From NCBI GenBank assembly GCA_031213475.1, contig JARUPZ010000011.1:3181001-3245000 (forward strand): a stretch of DNA of 64,000 nt, read 5' to 3'. Source of the DNA: Nereocystis luetkeana (lineage: Eukaryota; Sar; Phaeophyceae; Laminariales; Laminariaceae). The stretch's first letter is position 1. The number at the start of each line of letters is the position of its first letter. This document shows positions 12,701 to 21,159 of this stretch, piece by piece. The notes beneath the pieces are model-generated. The model searched no databases, was not told the origin of the DNA, and saw only the letters and a program-made list of their open reading frames with translations. A program made the position numbers and the translations under genes.

Positions 12701-15700
12701 GGCCAAAACCAAGATTCGGGGTCACACGGCAGGCTCTCCTCCCCCCTCACCACTACGGTTCGTGCCTTGCTTTTTTTTATCGCGCAAAGACTTCAACCCT
12801 TTCTTCCCTCGTCCACTTGCGTCTAACTGATTGCGCCCACACACGCTACGAGCTCTCAGCAATTGATACGTGCCCTATTATTTGTGCAAGTAAAGTCCAA
12901 ATCTCACCATGGTGGTATTTGAACTTGCGGATCAACCTGATCTTTCTAGTAGCATTCGAGAGTAACCACTACAAGACCATCGGGATGATCGATGTATATA
13001 CTCTCAGTAACATGCTCTGCGCTTGTGCACCTACAAATATACATGTCCTCGCAATGATCGTCCGGCTTCTACAGCAGAGGTCATCCCCCAAACCGAGCAG
13101 TGGTCGACGCCCGTGATCGTCTTTCTATCCATGATTTTCCCCTCGCACTGCTGTCTGACACTCAAGTCCCAAATGGGTCTCGTACGCACACAGCTACTCG
13201 TCGAATTGGGACCGCACCCACCCCACCAGCTCGTCTAGCGTAACAGCAGTCCGTCTGGTGAAGATGGGGGAGTCATGTACGTAAAAGCACATATTTCGTA
13301 CGAAGTACAAAGTCAATTCGACGCGAGTCGACGAAGGGAGACAGGGCCGGAGCTTGCTCGCGAAAAAAAAGCAAGGCACAAATCGTACAGGTAGTGGGGA
13401 GGGGGGAAGCGGAGAGCCTGCTGTGTGCTGTGCGTGTTCTTCATATTAAACGGTTATTTCCACCCGTCGACATCCAGCACAACCAGTGTCCGTGCTATTA
13501 ATAGCTAATGCAGTTCGTGCCGATTTTTCAATACTATTAATAGACAGAGACAAGCTATGTTGTCACAAAACTACTGCTGTGCGACAGAGACCCCAGATTG
13601 TTAAGCAGTGGGCAGAGAAGGCGGTGCACTGGATTTTATACGACAGGCACGACACAAACATTCTATGAAGGAGATAAACTTCGAAAGAAACAGTAAAACG
13701 AATCGGAAAAGGTGTAATCCCGGATCTGAGTTCACGAATAACGTGTAGGTGTAGACATACTATAGGAGGGAGAGATAGGCCGTAGCCATTAAGGCACGCC
13801 GCAGACGCTTTCAGGCATGCGGAGAAAGGAACGCCGCAGGCGAAAAAAATGAGATAGGCAGCAAAAAGATACATCAGCATATGCCTGACGTGAGAGATAA
13901 CAGAAGGGCGAAGATAGATGGGATGAAGAGACTACAGGTAAGTACAGCAGTACTGCTGTACCAGGGTAGTCTTCGCGCAGAAGACGAAACCATGGCATGA
14001 TGAGTTATGCGGAAATATCGTATTTATACAGCAGTAGTTTCAGCGCGCAGCGTTTTACCAGGTACCAATACAGAGCATCGTACCTGGTACGTGGTATATG
14101 ATAAATACATCAGTGTACGTAGGCCCACGAGCATGAAAGAACCCATTAAGAACAACAGGATCACTTTCTTAGGAACGATAAGAAAATTGAACTAAGAAAA
14201 TTGAACTAAGAAAACGTGACCAGCGGCGAGTGCTGCACTAAATCCTGGTATGTAGTACTGACACTAAAAGCTCCAGGCTGAACAAGGCTACTCGTAGCTC
14301 AGGTTAGGTGTTTGTTGTTGGTGGGCCAATACCCTAATCAAATAGTATACCTGGCATAGACGATTACGTTAGTCTACGCGTGTAACGTACCTACGTACGA
14401 ACAATACTTATTTTTTCTCTGAGGTATTCTTCAGATTTTTGGAGCCTGTCCTGTGACCACGGACTTTTGGACATGAGCCACGTAAGTAATGGGAGAACAA
14501 GAACAGCTATAATATTAATATGTACTCTGTGCCTGCAAGTTAATAATACGTGCGTACGAGGCTAACCTTGTCAAATATAGTCTATCGTACCCGCTTCGTG
14601 TGGCTCATAGCCTCCATGCTTTACACAGCAGTAGTCGTAATTTGGTAATTTGGTAATTTCTACTAATATTCGCCATCCTCTCTCCCAACTGCCAAGAGCG
14701 TACGCACTCGCTGAACCCACGTTTTATGGGACCACTTAACTTTAGATTACAGTAGTATTAATACTATTAATAGTATAGCAGTGTGAGATAATACGGTACC
14801 AGGGTATTTGCTACTGCTGTACCAGGTATATAACCAGGTACCTGGTATATAGTACGATACTCGTACGATACGTAGTACGTACGCATACGTAGCATACTCG
14901 TATATACTCATACCTGGTACATACTTGAAAGGCTGCAGTCCCGTTTGAGAGACAAAACTACTTGGAATTTGAGAGGTTCGTTCCCAAAACGGGACTGCAG
15001 TTTGCCTCATTAATGGAAGGCACGAAAGGTTAAGCTCACCTCTGCCGGCCGCCACCGCCTGATCTCTCCTCCCCCGATCCTCGACTCGAAAATATCCAGG
15101 CACAACACGCGCATCCCCGTCAACAGGCCAAGCTTCTCCTGGCTCAAAGCCCCCTTCCATATGCCCCCTCCAAGTTCATCCCCCATCCTCCGCCCAAGCT
15201 CGCCCCCCCCTTCTCCTCCCCCGCGTCCTACGCCATCGCCGCCGCCGCCGCCGCTGCTGCTACCGCTGCTGCTGCCGCTGCTACCCTTTGTTGTTACCGA
15301 GTACCCTCTCCTGCCCTGCCCGGAGACCCGTGCGGAAGACTCCACTAATCCCGCCTGTCTTACCCCCGTACCCACGGCACCACTACCACCTCTACCAGCA
15401 GCAACAGCAACAGCGGCAGCGGAGGGAGGTCGCCGTTCCCAACAACTCGGAGGCGATCCGCGCGCTGCTGCTGCTACGGATGGCTCCTCTACCAGCGGTC
15501 CATCGAAGTAGTAGCAGCCCCCTTGCTCTTCCGTTAGAACTGCCAGGTCTGAAGCCAGAGCTGGCGCCGACGTTGGCGCTGTTGAGTGCCCTCCTCCTGC
15601 TGCCCCCCCTCCTCCCTGGCTGCTCCGTCCCTCGGCGAAAAACCTTGTTGCTCGTACTGGAGCTGGTGCTGTTGTTGTAGTTGATGTTGTCATGGGTCCC

Positions 15701-16455
15701 TCGACAGACCTTGGCCTGTCATGACGAGGAAGAGGGCGCACACCGGCAACCTCATCGGAAACGACGTCACTATTAATAGCACCAAAATCGGTGTCTGCGT
15801 TAGCAGCAGCACCGCTCGTGGCAGCAAGCCTAGCCGCAGGCCGCGCAGCAGGCCGAGACGCAGGCCGCGTGGAAGGTCGATCGGCAGAGGACAAAGACGC
15901 GGGCGCGGTGGTGGTGGCGGAGGCGGCGCCCTTGGCAGTAGCAGCAAGACTCTCGCTGTCGCTCGCCCTTCGAGATGATTCTGGGCGGCCAATATTGCTG
16001 CTGCTGGTGGTGTTTTCGTCCCCGTCTCTTGGCGGTTTTTTCACTACTGCTGACGGTATCGATGCTCCGCACGAGTGCGTGGACGCTCCGCTCCACGTGC
16101 CGCCGCCAGAGGCTCCAGCGTCGGGGGGCTGGGTCTTCCGCTTGGGGAACCAGCGGTCGTACCACCTCGAGTCCACTACTCGAGGGCTCAGGTCCACCGC
16201 CCCTCCTGATTCCCCGCTGCTGAGGCTGTTTGGCCCCGTGGGGGCAGCTGACGGGGATTCGAACGAAGACTCGGTTCCGGAGGACTTCGCTCGTGCAGGG
16301 GCAGCCGTCGTCAAGCGGAGAGGCGGAAAGCCTCGGCTTCGGGCTCTCCGCTTCGGGCGGTCCGAGCGAGGTTGTTTTCCCTGCGAAGACGCCTTGGAGG
16401 CGTCGCGTGGCTTCGGCAATGAGGCGAGCTCCCCGTTCCCTTTCGACAATGACAT
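565..16455 (-). CDS. Gene 1: low-complexity protein with two SH3-like barrel (Tudor-knot/chromo-barrel type) domains; six exons, 3' end off the left edge
   Basis: Spliced gene: exons 16455-15040, 4847-4701, 4344-2872, 2482-2405, 1760-1640 and 755-565. All joins keep one frame (phases 0,0,0,0,1, then 0 out), giving about 1140 visible residues. Two segments share one pattern: G-x-R-x-x-C-L-D-x-F, then R/K-W-R-x-A-E, a beta-rich stretch, and R-L/F-A-P. The first spans exons 1-2 (about residues 448-514), the second exons 3-5 (about 995-1063). The second contains VHYMRWSSKWDRWV, which matches the end of Tudor-knot/chromo-barrel/MBT-like SH3 barrels (usual form HYxGWxxxxDEW). Such barrels bind methyl-lysine or other protein partners, often in chromatin or ubiquitin enzymes; which applies here is unknown. 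Between the barrels lie Thr-Ala, Ser and Gly runs, probably disordered. No catalytic domain is visible, but the C-terminus lies outside. The split domains are the main support for the joins. Confidence 0.8.
1640..1760 (-). CDS. Gene 1 exon 5 (40 codons plus 1 nt), end of barrel 2
   Basis: Acceptor CATGCCAG|GTG at 1760; donor GGAG|GTGGGG at 1640, leaving phase 1. VHYMRWSSKWDRWV followed by ERFAPYQSRVR is the terminal helix and RxAP signature of the barrel. A short CCCTAACCC tract lies just outside the donor. Confidence 0.85.
2405..2482 (-). CDS. Gene 1 exon 4 (26 codons), middle of barrel 2
   Basis: Acceptor GCGCCGCGCAG|AGC and donor TTG|GTGAGAG, phase 0 both sides. Encodes SQRDVMKWRHAEVVDVR followed by the strand GRGTEVL, the W-x-A-x-V-V-x-V-R core typical of Tudor-knot/MBT-like barrels. 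Confidence 0.85.
2872..4344 (-). CDS. Gene 1 exon 3 (491 codons), low-complexity linker and start of barrel 2
   Basis: Acceptor TTTTTGCACAG|GAAATG and donor CAG|GTGGGG. It opens with EMSSGASLEGE, then has a Thr-Ala-Ala repeat (seven or more units), Ser/Arg and Gly/Asp-rich stretches and a long poly-Gly/Glu run encoded by CTC/CTCC tracts. It ends with PWDPTMVPVPGDRFDCLDYF, the first strands of barrel 2. The repeats are trinucleotide tracts, so length variation between strains is likely. Confidence 0.85.
4701..4847 (-). CDS. Gene 1 exon 2 (49 codons), second half of barrel 1
   Basis: Acceptor CGGTAG before 4847 and donor GAG|GTAAGAG at 4701. It encodes IKKVIVGELDDEV at the start and RLKRDWRRLAP near the end, completing the fold begun by GMRVLCLDIF in exon 1. 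Phase 0 at both ends. Confidence 0.85.
5180..5400. repeat. GCTTTCGCGGTGC-type short tandem repeat in gene 1 intron 1
   Basis: A degenerate 12-20 bp unit around CTTTCGCGGTGC recurs about ten times. No coding exon could be fitted. Confidence 0.6.
6650..6780. mobile_element. MITE-T copy 1, carrying four small TA-flanked insertions
   Basis: Ends GGGGGACCATAG and its inverse CTATGGTCCCCCGTAATAG. Compared with the copies at 37928 and 61332 it has extra CCTGGTA (motif at 6666-6674), CCTGGTA (6687-6695), TTAATA (6727-6734) and CCAGGTA (6749-6757), each explained as an insertion at a TA that duplicates the TA. Confidence 0.9.
6842..6938. mobile_element. MITE-P copy 2 (piggyBac-like, TTAA ends)
   Basis: Near-perfect 97-bp palindrome bounded by TTAA on both sides. 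Terminal repeat CCCCTTTAGAACCGCAGTCC, inner arms GTTTTGGGGACAAAC. TTAA flanks with CCC-initial terminal repeats are the hallmark of the piggyBac superfamily. There is no coding capacity. Confidence 0.85.
7082..7178. mobile_element. MITE-P copy 3
   Basis: 97-bp palindrome bounded by TTAA, 143 bp from copy 2, same terminal repeat CCCTTTTAGAACCGG. Confidence 0.85.
7370..7610 (+). repeat. Dispersed repeat R5, copy 1
   Basis: Shares CCCGTCGACATCCAGCACAA and about 200 following bases with 13430-13690. Ends near GGCACGACATACACAATCTATG. Class unknown. Confidence 0.7.
7880..8280 (-). repeat. Two diverged ~100-bp copies of a LINE 3' region
   Basis: 7880-7965 and 8171-8275 are about 80% alike by eye (shared core AGTAGTATRGCCA and CCTTGCTACCC). 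Each is preceded on the plus strand by an A/G-rich tract (7590-7840; 8080-8160). The second lies just beyond the stop of the RT fragment, so they are probably tandem 3' untranslated ends of that element. Confidence 0.6.
8219..9420 (-). pseudogene. 5'-truncated LINE: C-terminal part of a non-LTR reverse transcriptase
   Basis: Begins inside the RT at the catalytic box (MLYADDAG) and continues through ETLLYGCVTWTLR, HHQVLLRVIGFQRR and KMTRCESIETTIRKRRLFF, the thumb and C-terminal pattern of a common non-LTR retrotransposon group. About 360 residues remain open. Upstream, the YADD segment is present twice: units 9276-9311 and 9312-9347 form a 36-bp in-frame duplication whose junction creates a TAG stop. 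The 5' two thirds (endonuclease, RT fingers) are absent. Lies in gene 1 intron 1, in gene orientation. Not functional as it stands. Confidence 0.9.
9685..9780. mobile_element. MITE-P copy 4
   Basis: Palindrome starting TAACCCTTTTAGAACC and ending with inverse GGGACTGCGGTCCTAAAAG; the right TTAA is lost. Confidence 0.8.
10010..10376 (-). mobile_element. tRNA-derived SINE, full-length copy
   Basis: On the minus strand: a tRNA-like head (10302-10374) with A box TGGTTCAAGTGG and B box GGTTCGAGCCC, a ~200-bp unrelated body, and an A-rich tail at 10010-10035 (poly-T on plus). The T-arm helix (CTGGG/CCCAG) is intact, but the acceptor stem matches at only about four of seven pairs, so this is a SINE head and not a working tRNA. 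A 15-bp direct duplication (CATAGCAGGCTCTTC) lies in the body near 10110-10140. Confidence 0.8.
10865..10974. mobile_element. MITE-T copy 2
   Basis: TA, then TTACGGGGACCAT..., ending ...GGTCCCCCGTAA, then TA. About 110 bp with central AT-rich spacer. Confidence 0.85.
11554..11991 (-). CDS. Unrecognised open frame (~140 aa) inside possible transposon
   Basis: Open on the minus strand, with ATGs near 11967 and 11943 (MEVPTFRLMDFLDG...). It holds FFPRDTAFKRFWLTLQRAAG, an acidic/Ala/Gly middle and ETVLYRVKHEKRRSKPANFQ. The protein looks ordered at both ends. It matches no family I know; it could be a captured exon or a transposon protein fragment. It lies within gene 1 intron 1 on the same strand. 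Confidence 0.3.
   Translation of the reverse strand: MGLRVSREMEVPTFRLMDFLDGNIGGRFFPRDTAFKRFWLTLQRAAGDPHADTPISRDGADGVSSGALDANAEGGDAVANVVTISGPRTTLASARDPETVLYRVKHEKRRSKPANFQQHAVEVFYGLRCRSLSVVPGMILCDRWL
12218..12326. mobile_element. MITE-T copy 3
   Basis: TA-TTACGGGGGGCCATA ... TTTGGTCCCCCGTAA-TA. The left flank itself is TATTAATATTAATA, resembling the 6-bp scar motif. Confidence 0.8.
12397..12635 (-). mobile_element. SINE fragment, diverged copy lacking the head
   Basis: Body motifs in the same order as the 10.0 kb SINE (GGTACGTGCCTTTATTTTTT, TCGTCGATTTTCATCGAATG, CACGCTCTCGCGCTC) next to a T-rich tail at 12407-12435. Confidence 0.6.
12636..12986 (-). mobile_element. tRNA-derived SINE, second copy with head
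   Basis: Body shared with the 10.0 kb copy (CCCATTCATTATNTTCGC, CGGGGTCACACGGCAGGCTC, TTTCTTCCCTCGTCCACTTG). Head at 12905-12985 with A-box-like TGGTCTTGTAGTGG and B-box-like AGTTCAAATACC on the minus strand. Confidence 0.7.
13300..13440 (+). mobile_element. SINE fragment, opposite orientation
   Basis: Inverted copy of the SINE body: TTCGACGCGAGTCGACGAAG ... GCGAAAAAAAAGCAAGGCAC ... GAGCCTGCTGTGTG. Confidence 0.6.
13430..13690 (+). repeat. Dispersed repeat R5, copy 2, with two insertions
   Basis: Homologous to 7370-7610. It differs by a ~25-bp insertion flanked by CGTGC on both sides (around 13493-13520) and by a CTATTAATAG insertion at about 13530. Confidence 0.7.
14924..15013. mobile_element. 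MITE-P copy 5, beside the gene 1 exon 1 donor
   Basis: Palindromic core GGCTGCAGTCCCGTTTGAGA ... CCAAAACGGGACTGCAG. The outer ends are degraded. Its edge is about 25 bp from the splice donor at 15039. Confidence 0.75.
15040..16455 (-). CDS. Gene 1 exon 1 (472 codons) with probable start ATG
   Basis: Open from an ATG at 16455 to a GTGAGC donor (GT at 15039-15038), phase 0. Basic and Ser/Ala/Gly-rich; a short ordered patch (SRWYDRWFPKRK) lies in the first third. The last ~25 residues (GMRVLCLDIF...RRWRPAE) are the first half of barrel 1, whose second half is in the next exon 10.2 kb away. An AG directly precedes the ATG, so a further 5' exon cannot be excluded. A piggyBac-like MITE sits beside the donor. 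Confidence 0.8.
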
Positions 16456-19400
16456 CTCTCAGAGACAGGGAGCGCACGCACTCGCACACGAACAGAGGAG
16501 GGCACCCTTGTCCTTGCCTTTTGTTGCCTTGCGATGCTTGATTTTTAAGTATTATTTTATCTTCGCTCAGATAAGAGGAGAAGCGATAGTCTCCTGTTTC
16601 GGGCAGTCGAGCCCCGGCCTGCGCCCAGGTCGACACGTGGGGCTGATACTAAGACGAGGTTCGGTGCTGCGCCCCTCGTCGCATTCTGATTGCGGTGGTT
16701 GCAGTTAAAATCGGGGAATTTTTTGAAAGGATTAGCCGCAAAGGGCCCCGATTGCGAAAAGCTACCCGTATTGTCCGAACTCCCGACTATACAAAATGCC
16801 AAAATCACAAAATCGTTTGATATATAAAGATGATTGTATCGTATGTCCGAAAACATAAAGTACGTTTAATCATTTATATAAATTTAATCAGGTCCTTACA
16901 TTTATGAACATTTTGTTACTTCGTACGCCACAATTGCTCGACAATAATTTCAAAATTTCAAAAATGAATACCACTTTGTCTCTAAATATAAAAAACGTTT
17001 TGATATAATATTATAATATAAACTATCCTTGTATTTAGAGACATAGTAGTATATCGACAGTATCGAAAAAAAGACGTGTGTATGCCGAGATGATACCACA
17101 GATACGTATCATATGCATGATACGTTAGGTGCTGCGTGCTGCACCAGCCGCAACATTGTTACTGCGTGACCGTCACGGTGCGCTTTGCGCCGAAGTGAAG
17201 GGCGGCGGTTCCATTCCCAGCAGGTCCAGCAGCAGGTGCTGTTCGACTGACTGCTGTTGTTGTGCCTGGCATGCATCGTTTTCGCCTTTTAAATATTCCG
17301 TTTGTGTGCCGGAACTCTCAACACCTCAACGAACACTTGGTACTACTATTAATAGATCATGGCATTCGTCGTACAACAACAAACAACAACAGCACAGACA
17401 GCGGCACAGCAGTAAGCAGTGCTGATGTCTACAGAGTACTCGTAGTCCGTCCCTGGATACTGGATACAGACGGCAGATTCATTGGCAATTCCTGAAGAAA
17501 TAACACCACCACATACCTCTGGTACAGCGCTAGACACACATTATATACTTACTACTGTACAGCAGTTCTGCATAATAATAGATTGAAGATATATATGCGG
17601 ATGCTCCTATTTTTATAGTAGTAGGGGGGAGTAAAGTACAGAGTATTTCTGAGAGAAAATTACTTGTGGTACGTACTGGCTGCTATATATACTGTTGCCC
17701 TCGCAGTGTTTGGGCTTTGTGCGCGGGATACTGCTCCTACTACAGCAGCCGTAGTAGTAACTAGTATTAATAGTAAACTGTAGTACTCGCAGCATTTTAT
17801 TTCGAGATTATGTACTGCGGATAGTGTCGTAAGTCGTATACTCGCAGTATATTTCGGGGTGCAATATAATACCACCGGTGGCCGAGGGATATTATACCGT
17901 TGCTGCTGTGCTGTACGTACTGGTATGTAATATATTCCAGGATTCTGTGCTTCGGATACTGTCGAGTACTGGCAGTATTCGTCCGTTGGTACTGCGAGTA
18001 CTGTGCGAGTACTCGGAGTAGTACCAAAATATACAAACAGTATACTCCGAATATTTAATGTATGCGCAGTATACTTACTCGGAGTATATGAAGTATACTT
18101 CGACCATCTGTGCACCGTTTCCATAATTAATTTTACCCCCATTTTTTTAAAGAAGAGTGGGAGTTGGAACTAATTACTGTTGGGGGGGGGGCAACTGGAG
18201 TACTAGAGTATACTGACAGTATTAATTTTTCGGGAGTATATAGTACCACTTACTTATATATAATCCCTGAGCGTGCTCGGTTGGTACATCCCTGGCCTCT
18301 CAGAGCTCCCACTTCGAAACCGCCTCCTTTTATTACTTGCCGGACCTTTCCAGCGGTTCTTTGTTTTCTCCATTATTTCTCTTGGCACTCTCGGTCCTTT
18401 CTTCCTTTTTTCTTCTATCGTTTCATGTGCGTGCGTGTACTCCGAGCACGGCACGGCAGGAGAGCCTGGCGCCGTCGCGGGTGTCAGCGGGTGCTGACGG
18501 GTAGAGGGGGGGTTGCAAGGAGCGCGGTCGCCGCTTTCGTGCCTATAGGCGTCGCGTGTGTCTCGAGACACGAGGGATGCATGAGCGGGCTTTGTCTGAC
18601 CTCAATTTGTGATTTTGGATAGAATATGTACGAGACATAAGGCTCGTTCGAAATTGGAAGATAATGTTCAAGCGGTGCTTATTTTAGCAACCACGCTGAA
18701 GTTGAAAGAGGGAGCTCCCAGTCTGAGTACCACTACTGTCGAGCTGGCGAACGACGGCCACGGTGAGCACCGGGCTTCACGCGAGGCGGGCGACGGGGCT
18801 GACTGTGGCAGGGAGTGAGGAAAGCTTTACCCAGACCGAATCGGTGGCGAGGTGGTCGCGAGAGGGGCGGGCGGCGTACGAGGCTGAAGAGAGAAGCTCT
18901 GCTGTTCATTTTTTTTCTTTTTTGACCGGTGCAAGGTGTGCCAATCAGGCAGAAAATTATTTCAGGAGAGGGACGGGGGGATTTTTTTTTCTTCCCGAAT
19001 TTTTCGGTTTCATTTTACATTGTTTTTGCGGTGCTGCTGCGCCGCTGTGCCGTGCTGTGCTTTCTCTTTTTTCGTACATAGAGCACATCAAAAGAATAAA
19101 TTAAGCACCCTACCTGGGGTATGTACGTACGTACGGCAACCGCCCGCGATGCGAAGCGTATGTGGCGTCCGAGCTGTTTTCTCCTGAAGCATGGCGGCGG
19201 GACTGTTGGCATTATCAAGTCGCCAGTTTGCAACTACGATCATAATAAAAAAAACTACCGGTATATTCAATCATGGACTTCTGTCCGCTTCGCATAGTAA
19301 TTTGATCTACTTTTCCTTCCTGAGCGAGCCTATAGCGGGAGGCGTAGGCCGCCCGCGGAGCGAAGCGCCTTGTATATACTGCGAGTGCTCGCAGTATTTA

Positions 19401-19504
19401 CGGGATATTCGGTTTATATTGGAATGGCATCTACGCTATATTGTCGAAAGGCAAGCATAATAATCATAATAATACTCTTGATACTGTGAAGGCCTACTGA
19501 GCTA

Positions 19505-19895
19505 TGGGGGTAAAAGACCAATCGATTACCCAGCCCAGGGTGATCCTTATAACACTCTCCCCCCCCCTGAACGCCGGGATATTCGGGGCGTTGGTACCGT
19601 ATACGGCCGTACGCTGACCTACCCGCTGTGTTTCAATACCTGGGGAATCAGGGAGATGTGTGTTTTTAGGGACGCACGCGAGAGCGTTTCTATGAAAGAA
19701 AAACGTTCGAGTTGAGATTCGAACCCGTGTCCTCGACGACGTCAATGTGAAGGTATAACCTACTGAGCCGTAGGTGTGAAGGTCTTAGTCCATTGGGCTA
19801 AAGGTAAAAGGTTAACCGATCGCCTACCCAATCTAAGCCTTGCAACACAGGGGTAGAAGACCGATCGATTACCCAGCCCAGGGCAATCCTTATAA
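19505..19895 (-). repeat. tRNA-like dimer flanked by ~45-bp direct repeats
   Basis: Minus-strand 19805-19690 contains two A-box-like stretches (TAGCCCAATGG; CGGCTCAGTAGG) and one B-box GGTTCGAATCTC, but no complete cloverleaf can be drawn. 19505-19556 and 19850-19893 are near-identical direct repeats (GATTACCCAGCCCAGGG core, then ATCCTTATAACA). Confidence 0.6.
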
Positions 19896-21159
19896 CAATA
19901 ATCTGGGTATACTCAACTATTTCGGATGTTTGTACTACGGGTATCACTTGTACTCGGAGTTCTGTACTGTTCACATATCCCCAGTACTCGCAGTATTTGG
20001 GCCTTCAGTACTACTGCTCATACTCCCAGTACTCGCAGTATTTGGGCCGCCAGTACTACTGCAATAATTGTCTGAGTACGAAAAATACTCGATACTCCAA
20101 GTAGTGTACTGGGAGCTTTGCTGGTAGTACTACTCTGTACGAGTACGAGAACACTATTGAGGCAGGAAAATAAGAAGTCTGACGAAAAAAAGGAAGAGAG
20201 GTACGGGAAGAGAGCAATGTTCGCAGCCGTAGCGCGCAGCCAGATAGGCTGTGGCTACAGTATTCTGGTAGTCGTTTTTGGCAATTGTGACATCCGAGAC
20301 AGGCTGCCCTCCAGACACTAGACAGTTGTGATATAGAGTAGTGTTGGAATACAGAATGATATTGGTCATAGGATAGCCGTATCCTATCAAAGCCCTGTAA
20401 CACCCTAAGAATCACAGTACCAGCTACTATTATTGGCTGCACGTAACGAACAACCGCGGTCTACCTGTTTTACTGACTGCACCACGTATACTTCGTATGC
20501 GTACGAGAGTTACTGATAGGTGTACTGCTGCTGGTGGTGGTATAAATTGAACTTAGATGCTCGTTCAGAAATAAATATGACGCATAGGTCCCCCAGAACG
20601 CCGTCCATAGACCGTACAGAAGAACAATGAAAAATAATACGCGAATGAGAGTACTGGGAGAGAGAAAGAGACAGGACATGGAGCATGATGGACGAGTTAA
20701 TGTCTCCCGTACCTACCCCGACCTATATTTGCCCCAGATTGTGATGGGAAGTGAGGTGAAAATAGCAAAAACAATCGCTTCGGGGGGGGTATCTCCAGTG
20801 GTGGGGCCACCTCACCAACCGGGGGGAGAGGGCGATGGCTAGAGGCGAAGCGCCGCCAGGTTGCAGCTTCGTCGCTATTCCCCAGGTTCTTCTGCAAACG
20901 GAAACTCCGAATCCATCGGCCTCGAAAAAAAACATTAAGCGGCATATATACCAGTAGTTTCACGCCAGATTACGGTACGTATAAGCTCTGCATATCGCAG
21001 CTCAGGTGCAACAAATCTTACGGTGTATATTCGAATATCCCCGCCATACCGTTTTCTGGCTCACGGATGTTTCAGCAGGAAGCTTCTGAAAGGTTGCTTC
21101 CTGCTAATACAAGTAGGTTCTCCGCTCAGGACTGGTGCGGATGCAGTCCACGCGCTTCA

